A stretch of 64,000 bases of DNA from Flavilitoribacter nigricans DSM 23189 = NBRC 102662 (lineage in GTDB: Bacteria; Bacteroidota; Bacteroidia; Chitinophagales; Saprospiraceae): NCBI RefSeq assembly GCF_002646595.1, contig NZ_PDUD01000037.1:62001-126000 (forward strand). Reading direction: 5' to 3'. Below, in pieces: positions 25,992 to 34,595 of the stretch. The first letter of the stretch is position 1. Each line of letters starts with the position of its first letter. The notes beneath the pieces are model-generated. The model worked only from the letters and a program-made list of their open reading frames with translations. It was not told the origin of the DNA and made no database searches. Position numbers and translations under genes: made by a program.

Positions 25992-27191
25992 TCATTCCCG
26001 TGGGTCAAGACGATAGGCCACCAGTTCCTTACCACTAACCGAGCCGGCAAACAGGAACAACTGCTCGCCAATCTTTTGTCCGCAGAGGCCATAGTAAATT
26101 GGAAATCCGGTTTTTATCTTCCCGGCTTCTATCAATCTACCGGTATTGGTCAGTACACATAGCTGAATGCTTTGGTCATCCCGGGTAGCTACCGCGATCA
26201 GATCGTAATCTTCGTCCATGGGCAGTTTTTGTATACGGGTTTGCCCTCTGATCAGGGTCTCGCTGTTCCCCAGAAAAATAGAACGGGGCAGGAGTTGTCC
26301 CGCTTCGTCCACCCTGAAAACACTGACCGCATCTCCGTGGTAGTAATAGGTATCCCTGTCTTTGATCCAGGGGGTTGGTTTATAGTAAATATGGTGCCGA
26401 TGCCCCACTATTACGTAATTCCAGCCCGATTTGGTAGCAGAGATCACCGGGTAGGCGCCGTTGAGGAACCGATTAGGGTCGTCACCGATATTGCTGACGT
26501 TTTCAAAATGACCGTCTTCGTACACCCGAAAACTACTGAGCCCATTGTCCTGAAATCCTCCGGTGAAGAGGAAAGTTTTTCCTTCGATCCGGTGTACAGA
26601 CATTCCGATAATCCCGTCGGTGAAAATATCCTCCGTATCGGCCATTGACTGAACGTGCTCCAACTCGCCTGTAGCACTGATCCGGAATGCGCTCAGGCCG
26701 GGTGTCTTCTCCAGACCGCCCACAAAAAGATAAGCATCGGACTCCATATGGATCACCTGCAGGGTGATCACAATACCCAGATGGGTGGTATCGGTATCCG
26801 GCAGGACGAAAACACTTTCCAGCGTGCCGTCCGGATGGATGCTGAATACTTCTACGGCGTTGCCGCCCTTGAGGCCCGCAAAGAGGAAATCGTTGCCGGA
26901 TATCCGATCCGTAATTAGTCCTCTGACCGTATTGCGGGCTCCCGTAACCGTATACTCGCTCAGCAACTGCAACTTTCCAGCACGCTGTACTTTGAAAGCC
27001 CCGATCTTATTGTCATCTCCGGCCGTGTATAGGTAATGATGACTGCCGAATTGGTGTACGGTACAGGTCACTGTATTGAAGGAGGTTTCGACCTGATCTA
27101 CAGCAATAAGTTCGAATTGAGGCTGCCCGTAAAGCCCGATACTTTGGAAGAATACCACGTTTAGTAGTAAATAAATGAAGCGTCTCATCAT
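25992..27191 (-). CDS. exported beta-propeller (lactonase-like) protein
   Basis: A 399-residue exported protein with signal peptide (1-22, ending GLYGQ) and a repetitive beta-propeller body. Repeats follow the pattern 'display string, then Phe-Arg/Lys-Val, then Gly-x-Leu', e.g. KIGAFKVQRAGKLQLLSEY, AVEVFSIHPDGTLESVFVL, GLSAFRISATGELEHVQS, GLSSFRVYEDGHFENVS, AVSVFRVDEAGQLLP. This resembles the 6-phosphogluconolactonase/YncE type of propeller. Catalytic activity is not evident. It sits 11 bp downstream of the GlcG/HbpS-like gene and 27 bp upstream of the Dabb gene, so the three probably form an operon. Confidence 0.75.
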   Translation of the reverse strand: MMRRFIYLLLNVVFFQSIGLYGQPQFELIAVDQVETSFNTVTCTVHQFGSHHYLYTAGDDNKIGAFKVQRAGKLQLLSEYTVTGARNTVRGLITDRISGNDFLFAGLKGGNAVEVFSIHPDGTLESVFVLPDTDTTHLGIVITLQVIHMESDAYLFVGGLEKTPGLSAFRISATGELEHVQSMADTEDIFTDGIIGMSVHRIEGKTFLFTGGFQDNGLSSFRVYEDGHFENVSNIGDDPNRFLNGAYPVISATKSGWNYVIVGHRHHIYYKPTPWIKDRDTYYYHGDAVSVFRVDEAGQLLPRSIFLGNSETLIRGQTRIQKLPMDEDYDLIAVATRDDQSIQLCVLTNTGRLIEAGKIKTGFPIYYGLCGQKIGEQLFLFAGSVSGKELVAYRLDPRE

Positions 27192-27202
27192 GTTCAGGCT
27201 TT

Positions 27203-27697
27203 TTAGAGAATTGATCCGGCTGCCTCCATCGCTATCTGATGGTCCTCTTCTATGCTGCCGCCGCTGATGCCGATGGCTCCAATGATAACACCCTGCTGAT
27301 CTTTAATGGGAACTCCTCCGGGAAAGGTAATGAGCCCGTCGTTGGACAGCTCAATCTGGTAAATAGCCCCACCGGGTTGTGTGATTTTCCCCAATTCACC
27401 GGTCGGAATGTTGAAATACCGGGCGGTTTTAGCTTTTTTAATGGCCACATCAATGCTGCCGAGATAGGAGCCATCCATACGTAAAAAGGCTTTTAGATTG
27501 GCGCCGGCGTCGACGATGGCGATGTTAACCGGTATGTTCCGGGATCGGGCCAGCTTTTCGGCCGCCTGTAAAATGGCGGTGGTTTGATCTACCGTAATAT
27601 CTCCCGGTAGCTGGAATGGATTTTTATCCTGAGCCAGGCAGGGAAAAGCACCGGCAAGAGCCAGCAAAATGATCAGTAAAGTATTCGTTTGGTACAT
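27203..27697 (-). CDS. GlcG/HbpS family exported protein
   Basis: A 164-residue protein with signal peptide (MYQTNTLLIILLALAGAFPCLAQ) followed by a GlcG/HbpS domain: ILQAAEKLARSRNIPVNIAIVDAGANLKAFLRMDG, AIKKAKTARYF, GGVPIKDQQGVIIGAIGISGGSIEEDHQIAMEA. Members bind haem or corrinoids or are found in glycolate loci; the secreted Streptomyces HbpS is a haem-based redox sensor partner. It is the first gene of the propeller/Dabb operon. A Crp-family gene lies 310 bp upstream on the same strand, separated by a long inverted repeat. Confidence 0.88.
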   Translation of the reverse strand: MYQTNTLLIILLALAGAFPCLAQDKNPFQLPGDITVDQTTAILQAAEKLARSRNIPVNIAIVDAGANLKAFLRMDGSYLGSIDVAIKKAKTARYFNIPTGELGKITQPGGAIYQIELSNDGLITFPGGVPIKDQQGVIIGAIGISGGSIEEDHQIAMEAAGSIL

Positions 27698-27847
27698 GAC
27701 TTTTTGTCGATGGTGAGCTACAAAATTAAGTCATGACGGGGGCAAGGGTCTTAAACTAGTTTAAATAACGTAAGGTTTGACCAAAAAAGGTCAGCACAAT
27801 GAACAAAACCTCACCAATCAAAGGACTTTTCGATGTTGGAGGGTTTG

Positions 27848-27892
27848 ATGGCCGGATGGCTGTCGTTTCCCGGACCACAGCCATCCGGCCAT
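27848..27892. repeat. 16-bp perfect inverted repeat between crp-like and glcG-like genes
   Basis: ATGGCCGGATGGCTGT (27848-27863) and ACAGCCATCCGGCCAT (27877-27892) are exact complements around a 13-nt loop. There is no T-tail on either strand. The rest of the 310-bp gap 27698-28007 shows no gene-like ORF. It may be a strong attenuator or terminator between the Crp-like and GlcG-like genes, or a remnant of a REP-like element. Confidence 0.6.
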
Positions 27893-28007
27893 TGAGCCAT
27901 CTTAGCTTCCCGGACACGGAACAGCGTATCATCCCGGTAAGGACCCGTATGGGCTATCAGTCAGTTAGTACAAATACTGCCTCGAACCTCACGTTAAATA
28001 ATGGCCG

Positions 28008-28595
28008 CTAGATTTTCTTTTCAGACAACCTTTTTCGGATCACACTGACAAACTCCTGCGTGATCCCTAAATAACTTGCGACCAGCTTATTGGTGACCAA
28101 TTGGGCAATTTCCGGATAGGTAGAGACAAAATGGTGATAACGCTCCTCGGCCTTCATCGTATGGTTGCGCACCAGTCGTCTTTGCCAGGCCGCAACTGCC
28201 TTTTGGGACATGAGGCGAAACAGCCGTTCCAGTTTTGGTACTTGTTCATAGAGGCGTTCTTTATCGTATCGGGATATCATCAGCAAGGTGCTGTCGGTTA
28301 AAGCCTGAATGTCGAGATCGGAAGGAGTCTGCCGGCTGAAGCTGTCGATATCCATCACCCACCAGTCGCGCGCCGCAAAGTAGAGCACTTTTTCGTTCCC
28401 GTCGGCATCGGTAACACAAACCTTAAAACAACCTTCAACTACAAAACCTTCGAACCGGCAAATCTCTCCCTGCCTGAGTACAAAGTTTCCCTTATCTACC
28501 TTTTTCTCATGATAATAAGAAGTGATTACCTCCAATTCTTTGGAGGATAGATCCAGGTGCTGCCGAAAATAGGCTTTTAAAAGTTCGTAGTTCAT
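28008..28595 (-). CDS. Crp/Fnr family transcriptional regulator
   Basis: A 195-residue regulator with an N-terminal cyclic-nucleotide-binding-like beta-roll (KGNFVLRQGEICRFEGFVVEGCFKVCVTDADGNEKVLYFA) and a C-terminal winged helix whose recognition region is LVASYLGITQEFVSVIRKRLSEK. This short form is abundant in Bacteroidota and rarely binds cAMP; the effector is unknown. No Fe-S cysteine cluster of the FNR type is present. It may control the following GlcG/propeller/Dabb genes on the same strand, but the long inverted repeat between them suggests separate transcripts. Confidence 0.9.
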   Translation of the reverse strand: MNYELLKAYFRQHLDLSSKELEVITSYYHEKKVDKGNFVLRQGEICRFEGFVVEGCFKVCVTDADGNEKVLYFAARDWWVMDIDSFSRQTPSDLDIQALTDSTLLMISRYDKERLYEQVPKLERLFRLMSQKAVAAWQRRLVRNHTMKAEERYHHFVSTYPEIAQLVTNKLVASYLGITQEFVSVIRKRLSEKKI

Positions 28596-28639
28596 AGCTA
28601 TAAACTAACTGATCGCTATCTGATAATATTCGGGTAATC

Positions 28640-29521
28640 CTAGCAGGTACTGCGCTTCAGTAACCGGTATTCTCCCCCTTGTTTAAATTCCCGTATGGAC
28701 ATACCGCTGTATCGCTTGAAAGTTTTAGAAAGATGACTGACATCGGTGAATTTCAGTTCATCCGCTATCTCGACGAGCCGGTAATCGGAATTAAGCAGCC
28801 GGATCTCCACCTGTTTCAGTTTAGCCCTGATAATATATTCCCGAAGTGACATGTTTACCTTCTTCCGAAAAAACTCGCTGACATAGGTGGGGGAAAGCAA
28901 AAATTCTTTGGCTAGCTGGTCTACTTTGAGGAGTTGGGGCTCGCTGAGGTGTTCGTTGATGTAGGTGAGCAGTTTGGTGATCCGGTCGTCCTGCTCTTGG
29001 GCAATAGCAACTTCGTATTGGTCTCCCTGCTTGATATTTCGGAGCAGGATCTCCAGAATACTGGTCATCAGGCTTTTGATCAGATTAACCGAACCGATGC
29101 CGTGATTGCGATTCTCTTTCAGGATCAGGTCGATCAACGTGAAGACGTGCTGTCGGTCCAGATCGCCCTGGATGATATCTCCGGGCAACTGGTTGTAATT
29201 GGAAAGAATATAAGCCGCCTCTCTAAACCACTCCTGTTGATTAACCGCTTCGCGGGAACCGGCTCGAAAGAAATCGGAGGTAAATTTTAAAAACACAAAA
29301 CGAGATGGGTGGTCGATCCGAAAGGAATGGCATTTCAGCGGTGGTAGGAGAAACATACTTCCTTTCTCATAAGAATATTCATTATAGTTGATGCACTGCA
29401 TTCCCGCTCCTTCCTTGATCAGTACAAACTCGAAAAAGTTGTTCTTCACCGGGCGCTGCTGCCACGCATCTAACTCAATTTCTTGTATTTCGAAAGGTTT
29501 ATAAGCCTGCAAAACCTGCAT
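28640..29521 (-). CDS. AraC family transcriptional regulator (1)
   Basis: A 293-residue one-component regulator: an N-terminal cupin-like sensing domain (FEFVLIKEGAGMQCINYNEYSYEKGSMFLLPP, RIDHPSRFVFLKF) and a C-terminal double HTH (~195-285: KVDQLAKEFLLSPTYVSEFFRKKVNMSLREYIIRAKL and IADELKFTDVSHLSKTFKRYSGMSIREFK). The ATG at 29521 is chosen; an upstream ATG at 29584 adds 21 residues unlike the family. It is divergent from the DUF1330-LLM-SDR operon, which it probably controls. Confidence 0.88.
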   Translation of the reverse strand: MQVLQAYKPFEIQEIELDAWQQRPVKNNFFEFVLIKEGAGMQCINYNEYSYEKGSMFLLPPLKCHSFRIDHPSRFVFLKFTSDFFRAGSREAVNQQEWFREAAYILSNYNQLPGDIIQGDLDRQHVFTLIDLILKENRNHGIGSVNLIKSLMTSILEILLRNIKQGDQYEVAIAQEQDDRITKLLTYINEHLSEPQLLKVDQLAKEFLLSPTYVSEFFRKKVNMSLREYIIRAKLKQVEIRLLNSDYRLVEIADELKFTDVSHLSKTFKRYSGMSIREFKQGGEYRLLKRSTC

Positions 29522-29715
29522 ATAGAGCTGTTTTATGGATAAAAATAATCTAAAACGGGGTATTTGTGGATACGCCCGGCCCATAAACCTCTAAAAATAC
29601 CAGAGCACCCTTTTTTTATACCCGTAGTAGTGGGCTAATAGCATTCATATTTGTAGTGGGATCAGCAATGATCCATGGACAACAAGAACATTATCAAATT
29701 AAAATCAAAAAGATC

Positions 29716-30018
29716 ATGTCTTACTATTCAATTCTGGATGTTACGCCTACCACCGAAGAGTGGATCCCGGATTATCTTCCAACGGCTAATCGCCTGGTCG
29801 AGAAGCATGGTGGAAAATACCTGGCCCGGACCAGCAGTCATGAGCAGCTGGAAGGAGCGCAACAGGAAGCCGGACTCCGCATTGTACTGGAATGGCCATC
29901 TAAAGAAGCCGCTCTGGCTTTCATGAATGATCCGGAATATGCGCCGCATCTGCAGGCACGTACCGCCGGTTCGGTGAGCCATCATTATCTCATCGAAGGA
30001 AAGGATGACCTGGCCTGA
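29716..30018 (+). CDS. DUF1330 family protein
   Basis: A 100-residue ferredoxin-like fold protein of the DUF1330 family. Family signs: YYSILDVTPTTEEWIPDYLPTANRLVEKHGGKYLART and the C-terminal IVLEWPSKEAALAFMNDPEYAPHLQART. The start at 29716 matches the family; the frame is open upstream to 29656 but that stretch lies close to the divergent promoter. First gene of an operon with an LLM oxidoreductase and an SDR, divergent from an AraC regulator. Confidence 0.85.
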   Translation: MSYYSILDVTPTTEEWIPDYLPTANRLVEKHGGKYLARTSSHEQLEGAQQEAGLRIVLEWPSKEAALAFMNDPEYAPHLQARTAGSVSHHYLIEGKDDLA

Positions 30019-30029
30019 TGGAGCGTATG

Positions 30030-30060
30030 GATCTGCAAAATTCTCGGAATTTTGTAGATC
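30030..30060. repeat. 31-bp palindromic element (copy 1)
   Basis: GATCTGCAAAATT and AATTTTGTAGATC form a 13-bp stem (one G-U) with a 5-nt loop, just after the DUF1330 stop. A 29-nt core (30033-30061) recurs at 42125-42153 with identical arms (12 and 11 nt) and a different 6-nt centre. It may be an intergenic repeat or a regulatory element before the LLM gene. Confidence 0.55.
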
Positions 30061-30119
30061 TATCAATCCGTGAGTGCCGATGTATGCTTAAAATTCCGAA
30101 AAGATCAAGCAGCACAAGA

Positions 30120-31094
30120 ATGATGAAAAGTTTTCCAAGGATCAACCGTGCTTACAACCGCGTCTTTCAACCTGGACGTCTAAGTATCGGCCTCGTCGTA
30201 CCGATAGAGCGCTACGCAGACGGCCCGGTCCCTAAGATGCAAGAGCATTTGCAGCGGGTAAAACTGGGGGAACAATTAGGCTTTTCTGCCGTATGGGTGC
30301 GGGATGTGCCTTTCAATGTGCCTGCTTTCGGTGATGCCGGACAGACTTTTGATCCATTCACCTATCTGGGGTACCTCGCCGGACAAACCACGGATATCGC
30401 TCTGGGTGTTGCCAGCGTTGCTCTGCCTTTGCACCATCCGGTACATGTAGCTAAATCAGCTGCCACTATTGATCAGCTTTCCGACGGAAGATTGATCCTG
30501 GGAGTAGCCTCCGGCGATCGCCCTTCGGAATACCCCGCCATGGGTATCGATTTTGAGGATCGGGGAGCGCGTTTCCGCGACGCTTTTGCGTATATCCGTA
30601 AAGCTCAGGAAAATTTCCCCCGGCTAGCTCCCGGTCACTTTGGTGAGCTGAACGGCACCATGGATATTCTGCCTAAGCCGGCCGGTCGTCGCATTCCCCT
30701 ACTCATGACCGGTTACAGCCGTCAGACCCTCCAATGGAACGCCGAACACGCAGATGGATGGATGTACTACCCGCGTCAGCTGGGACAACAGCAGTTTACG
30801 ATTGCCCAGTGGCGAAAGTTGATCCCTGCAGTACAGGAGATAGACAAACCATTTGTGCAACCTTTATACGTCATACTGGAAGCAAATGACGATTATAAAC
30901 CGCGACCGATCCAATTGGGTTTTCAAACCGGGATTAATCATCTGATTGATTATTTCCATCGCATCCAGGAAGCCGGCGTTAATCACGTGGCCTTGAACCT
31001 GCGTTTTAATTCGGGGAATATCGAAAATACTATGGCGTATCTTGCCGACAAAGTATTGCCGCATTTTCATCCTAAGAACCAAATAGTAGCCTAA
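30120..31094 (+). CDS. LLM class oxidoreductase (luciferase-like, TIGR03571 type)
   Basis: A 324-residue flavin-dependent TIM-barrel oxidoreductase of the bacterial luciferase-like family. Signs are QPGRLSIGLVVPIERYADGPVPKM, LGFSAVWVRDVPFN, DIALGVASVALPLHHPVHVAKSAATIDQLSDGRLILGVASGDRP and GFSRQT-like GYSRQTLQW. It should use F420 or reduced FMN; Bacteroidota usually lack F420, so FMN is more likely. The ATG at 30120 is used; the frame is open back to 30018 but that stretch is encoded by the palindromic repeat and is unlike the family. Its stop overlaps the SDR start by one base, so the two are coupled. Confidence 0.87.
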   Translation: MMKSFPRINRAYNRVFQPGRLSIGLVVPIERYADGPVPKMQEHLQRVKLGEQLGFSAVWVRDVPFNVPAFGDAGQTFDPFTYLGYLAGQTTDIALGVASVALPLHHPVHVAKSAATIDQLSDGRLILGVASGDRPSEYPAMGIDFEDRGARFRDAFAYIRKAQENFPRLAPGHFGELNGTMDILPKPAGRRIPLLMTGYSRQTLQWNAEHADGWMYYPRQLGQQQFTIAQWRKLIPAVQEIDKPFVQPLYVILEANDDYKPRPIQLGFQTGINHLIDYFHRIQEAGVNHVALNLRFNSGNIENTMAYLADKVLPHFHPKNQIVA

Positions 31095-31903
31095 TGAAAA
31101 AGACCATCCTGATCACTGGAAGTACAGACGGCATCGGTAAACTGGCCGCTTTGAAATTAGCTAAAGCCGGACATACGATCTACCTGCATGGAAGAAACCC
31201 GGAGAAATTAGCTGGAGTTGTGGCTGAGATCAAAAACGTTTCGCATCCGGACAGGATCGGTGGTTTTGTAGCTGATCTTTCCGATCTGAATGCCGTTCGC
31301 GAAATGGCGAAACAGATTAAAGGTGAACTGGCGCAGCTGGATGTGCTCATCAATAATGCCGGTGTTTTCAAAAGTTCAAATCCGCAAAATGAGGATGGAC
31401 TAGATATGCGTCTGGTGGTCAATTACCTTGCGCCCTATGTGCTTACCCAGGATTTGCTCCCCCTACTTCAACGATCGGAGGCTGCCCGCCTGATCAATCT
31501 GAGTTCGGCCGCCCAGGCTACAATCTCGGCGGCACTGCTAAAGGGAGAAACGCAGCCGAACCACCAGGAAGCTTACGCTCAGAGCAAACTGGCCCTGACC
31601 ATGTGGAGTTTTCAGCTCGCTGCCACTCGTCCGGAACTGGATGTAATTGCCGTTAATCCCGGTTCTCTGCTCGATACGAAAATGGTACGTGAAGGCTTCG
31701 GCCATTCCTGGTCGCCGGCGGATAAGGGAGCGGACATCCTGTACGAACTGGCGGTCTCCGATACCTATGCCGGAATTAGTGGGAGATATTTTGATAACGA
31801 CCGGGGAAGTTTTGCTTCGGCCCATACCGATGCCTATGATCAGGCTAAGATCGAACAACTTCTGCGTAGCACCGAAGAACTGCTGAGCGGATTATCTTTG
31901 TAA
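31094..31903 (+). CDS. short-chain dehydrogenase/reductase
   Basis: A 269-residue NAD(P)-dependent SDR. The cofactor motif TGSTDGIGKLAALKLAKAG is followed by the HGRNPEK segment favouring NADP(H), NNAGVF, the active-site Ser in LINLSSAAQA and the YxxxK motif in QEAYAQSKLAL. The C-terminal half is like retinol-dehydrogenase-type SDRs (PGSLLDTKM). It ends the DUF1330-LLM-SDR operon; a role in detoxification or modification of a small carbonyl compound is possible, substrate unknown. Confidence 0.9.
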   Translation: MKKTILITGSTDGIGKLAALKLAKAGHTIYLHGRNPEKLAGVVAEIKNVSHPDRIGGFVADLSDLNAVREMAKQIKGELAQLDVLINNAGVFKSSNPQNEDGLDMRLVVNYLAPYVLTQDLLPLLQRSEAARLINLSSAAQATISAALLKGETQPNHQEAYAQSKLALTMWSFQLAATRPELDVIAVNPGSLLDTKMVREGFGHSWSPADKGADILYELAVSDTYAGISGRYFDNDRGSFASAHTDAYDQAKIEQLLRSTEELLSGLSL

Positions 31904-31918
31904 AAAAAGTGTTTTCAC

Positions 31919-33016
31919 TCACCCGTTTACCCGCTCCAGTTTCAACGGCGGTGTGCCGTTCGCATTCCACTGACAGATATACAGGTTCTTATCCTCATCC
32001 ACACAGACATCATGGCCGTGCAGGATGGGCTTTTCGGCCAATTGGTAAGACTTTTGCAGCGCGCCGTCTTTGTATGCAGGGGCAGTTCCTCCTGGGTTGG
32101 AGACAACAGTATCTCCTTCGAGTATAGTGATAAAACCGGTGTGATCTTTCCAGGTGGTCTTTCCCTCTTTGGGCTGTGACCAGCAAACCCCGGCATAAAG
32201 GTTGCTATCGTCAAAAACCGGTCGGCATACCTGCATATTGGGCAAGTGCAAGGTGCGGACGTACTGTCCATCCAGGGTGAAGAATTTGAAAGATTGCTCA
32301 TTCCGGGAAGTGCATACCACCAAAGGATTTTCCGCATCCCGGTAGTCGATGGCTACGCCGTGGGCATTGTGCAAATTGTAATTTTTGTCATGGTTGTTGT
32401 GCCCGCCCCAGTGGCGGATGTATTCGCCCCGGGCATTGTACTGGATGATGTAGTCCATCCCGTAGCCGTCGGCCACGTAAATGTCACCATTGGGGCCGAT
32501 GGCCGTTTCCGTAGGACAAAAATGATCCCCGGGCTTATAGACACCAACTGTTTGGGGATGGCCAATGTCGAAGATCACCCGTCCGTCCAGCGTCGTTTTG
32601 CTTACCCGTCCGTTGTGGCGTACCCATTTCCCGTGCTTATCCAGAAACCAGCCCGAATCGGTCAAAAAAAGAAAATCTTCCTCTCCTTCTGCGGACAAGG
32701 TCAGTCCGTGCCCTCCGGGATAGGCTGTGCCCCAGTAATCCAGTAACTTACCCGATTTATCAAATATGAGGATGTTATTGGCCGGATGATCGCCCATCAT
32801 GATCAATCTTCCTTGCCGGTCCATTACCATTTCGTGGCAGTTCAGGATGGGGTTTTGCACGCTACTGATCTGTGCCCAATCCCGGATGATGCGGTATTGA
32901 TAATCTCCGTGTCCTACTATCTCCTCCTTCTTGGCCCTTCCCAACAGGTTAAAACCAAATCCACCGGAGGCGGCAATGGTTACCGAAGATTGTCTTATGA
33001 ATGTCCTTCTTTTCAT
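31919..33016 (-). CDS. exported six-bladed propeller (NHL/PAL-like) protein
   Basis: A 365-residue exported protein with a Tat-like signal (MKRRTFIRQSS, then a hydrophobic stretch) and NHL-type repeats: NPILNCHEMVMDRQGRLIMMGDHPANNILIFDKSGKLLDYWG, GPNGDIYVADGYGMDYIIQYNARGEYIRHWGG, HNAHGVAIDYRDAENPLVVC, ILHGHDVCVDEDKNLYICQWN. The layout resembles the peptidyl-alpha-hydroxyglycine lyase propeller. Proteins of this kind often accompany PSD1/DUF1501 pairs. It lies 42 bp after the DUF1501 gene and is the last of the three-gene unit that begins behind the operator at 37909. Enzymatic role unknown. Confidence 0.8.
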   Translation of the reverse strand: MKRRTFIRQSSVTIAASGGFGFNLLGRAKKEEIVGHGDYQYRIIRDWAQISSVQNPILNCHEMVMDRQGRLIMMGDHPANNILIFDKSGKLLDYWGTAYPGGHGLTLSAEGEEDFLFLTDSGWFLDKHGKWVRHNGRVSKTTLDGRVIFDIGHPQTVGVYKPGDHFCPTETAIGPNGDIYVADGYGMDYIIQYNARGEYIRHWGGHNNHDKNYNLHNAHGVAIDYRDAENPLVVCTSRNEQSFKFFTLDGQYVRTLHLPNMQVCRPVFDDSNLYAGVCWSQPKEGKTTWKDHTGFITILEGDTVVSNPGGTAPAYKDGALQKSYQLAEKPILHGHDVCVDEDKNLYICQWNANGTPPLKLERVNG

Positions 33017-33058
33017 AAGTATTGCTATTTAATCTTTATAGTCATCCCATACCCCAAC

Positions 33059-34534
33059 CTACGCCAGAATATCCCGCACCACATGCCCGTGTACATCCGT
33101 CAGCCGATAACGCCGGCCCTGGTGTTTGAAAGTCAGTTGCTCGTGATCAATGCCCATAATGTGCATTAAGGTGGCGTGGAAATCGTGAATGTGCACCGGA
33201 TCCCGGGCAATGTTATAACTAAAATCATCCGTTTCCCCGTAACTGAATCCAGGTTTGACACCGGCTCCGGCCATCCACATGGTAAAGCAGCGGGGGTGGT
33301 GATCACGCCCGTAATTATCTTTGGTTAGTTTGCCCTGAGAATAGGCTGTTCGGCCGAATTCACCGCCCCAGATCACCAGGGTGTCGTCCAGCAGGCCCCG
33401 TTGTTTCAGATCCTGTAGCAGGGCTGCGGTAGGCTGATCGGTTTCCTTACATTTCCGCCGGATGCCGCCCGGTAGGAACAGGTGATGATCCCAACCCTGG
33501 TGATACAACTGGACAAACTTGACGTCCTTTTCCAGCAATTTTCGGGCCAGCAGGCAATTGGCGGCATAGGTGCCGGGATTGCGGCTGTCCGGACCGTAAA
33601 GGTCAAAAATCGCATCCGGCTCATCAGAAAGATCCGTCACCTCCGGTACGGAGGTCTGCATGCGGTAGGCCATCTCAAATTGCTTGAGCCGATGATCCAC
33701 TTCCGGGTCATTATAGGTATCGGCCTGGAATTTATTCAACTTTTTCAGATGGTCCAGCATATCCCGGCGGTCCTGCCCGTCGTAACCCTCCGGGTTATTG
33801 AGAAACAAAACCGGATCTTTTCCCGAACGGAACTGTACCCCCTGATGGTGCGAAGGCAGGAAGCCGTTACCCCACAGCCGGGCGTATAAGGGCTGTCCAC
33901 TGGCATTCTTGGAAACCAGGACAATGAAACTGGGCAGGTTCTCATTATCCGATCCCAGACCATAATTCAACCAGGAACCGATAGAGGGGCGTCCGGCCAG
34001 TTGGTGGCCGGTCTGGAAGAAGGTTATCGCGGGATCGTGGTTGATCTGTTCGGTGTAGAGTGACTTAATAAAACATAGATCATCAACCATTTTTGCCGTA
34101 TGCGGCATCAGTTCACTGACCCAGGCCCGCGATTCGCCGTACTGCTTGAATTTGAACAGCGAGGCTGTCACCGGTAAACTCGACTGCTGGGCGCTCATAC
34201 CCGTCAGGCGCTGCTCACCCCGTACCGATTCCGGCAGATCCTGACCGTGCAGCTGTTTCATGACCGGCTTGTAGTCAAACAGATCCATCTGAGAAGGCCC
34301 ACCACTCATAAAGAGATAAACGATCCTTTTCGCTTTAGGGGCAAAATGTGGCAGTCCGGGTAGCCCCCCTCCCCCACTATTGAGCATAGGAGGCAGATTG
34401 GCGGCCGCCAGCGAGTTATTTCCCAATAAAGAGCCCAAGGCGAGCGCTCCAATCCCCAGGGAGGTCCTGGTCAGAAATTCCCGCCGATCTATTTTCTTCT
34501 GAATATTATTGATTTCCCGATTCATCATTTTCAT
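33059..34534 (-). CDS. DUF1501 family exported protein (sulfatase-like fold)
   Basis: A 491-residue exported protein of the DUF1501 family, with a Tat motif ([22 protein letters not shown]) and the alkaline-phosphatase/sulfatase-like body: [76 protein letters not shown]. In Planctomycetes and marine Bacteroidota DUF1501 genes almost always follow a PSD1 cytochrome gene, as here; the function of the pair is unknown. The start at 34534 ([10 protein letters not shown]) is chosen; the frame is open to 34591, but that extension (MVGWLDGW and so on) is translated from an octamer array. Confidence 0.88.
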   Translation of the reverse strand: MKMMNREINNIQKKIDRREFLTRTSLGIGALALGSLLGNNSLAAANLPPMLNSGGGGLPGLPHFAPKAKRIVYLFMSGGPSQMDLFDYKPVMKQLHGQDLPESVRGEQRLTGMSAQQSSLPVTASLFKFKQYGESRAWVSELMPHTAKMVDDLCFIKSLYTEQINHDPAITFFQTGHQLAGRPSIGSWLNYGLGSDNENLPSFIVLVSKNASGQPLYARLWGNGFLPSHHQGVQFRSGKDPVLFLNNPEGYDGQDRRDMLDHLKKLNKFQADTYNDPEVDHRLKQFEMAYRMQTSVPEVTDLSDEPDAIFDLYGPDSRNPGTYAANCLLARKLLEKDVKFVQLYHQGWDHHLFLPGGIRRKCKETDQPTAALLQDLKQRGLLDDTLVIWGGEFGRTAYSQGKLTKDNYGRDHHPRCFTMWMAGAGVKPGFSYGETDDFSYNIARDPVHIHDFHATLMHIMGIDHEQLTFKHQGRRYRLTDVHGHVVRDILA

Positions 34535-34546
34535 TTTTAGTAGTTT

Positions 34547-34594
34547 ACCATCCAACCATCCAACCATCCAACCATCCAACCATCCAACCATTCA
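34547..34594 (-). repeat. octamer array ACCATCCA at the 5' end of the DUF1501 gene
   Basis: Five perfect copies of ACCATCCA (34547-34586) and one variant copy (ACCATTCA, 34587-34594) fill the gap between the PSD1 stop and the DUF1501 start. On the coding (minus) strand the unit reads TGGATGGT, so every copy holds an ATG, and because 8 is not a multiple of 3 the copies fall in all three frames. Change of copy number could shift upstream starts in or out of frame with the DUF1501 gene. Confidence 0.7.
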
Positions 34595-34595
34595 A

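Noticed and set aside
27799-28011. 70-codon plus-strand frame between crp-like and glcG-like genes
   Set aside because: It runs through the 16-bp inverted repeat and overlaps the Crp-like stop; composition is not protein-like.
30018-30119. N-terminal extension of the LLM oxidoreductase starting at the DUF1330 stop
   Set aside because: These 34 codons are partly encoded by the palindromic repeat and do not fit the family N-terminus.
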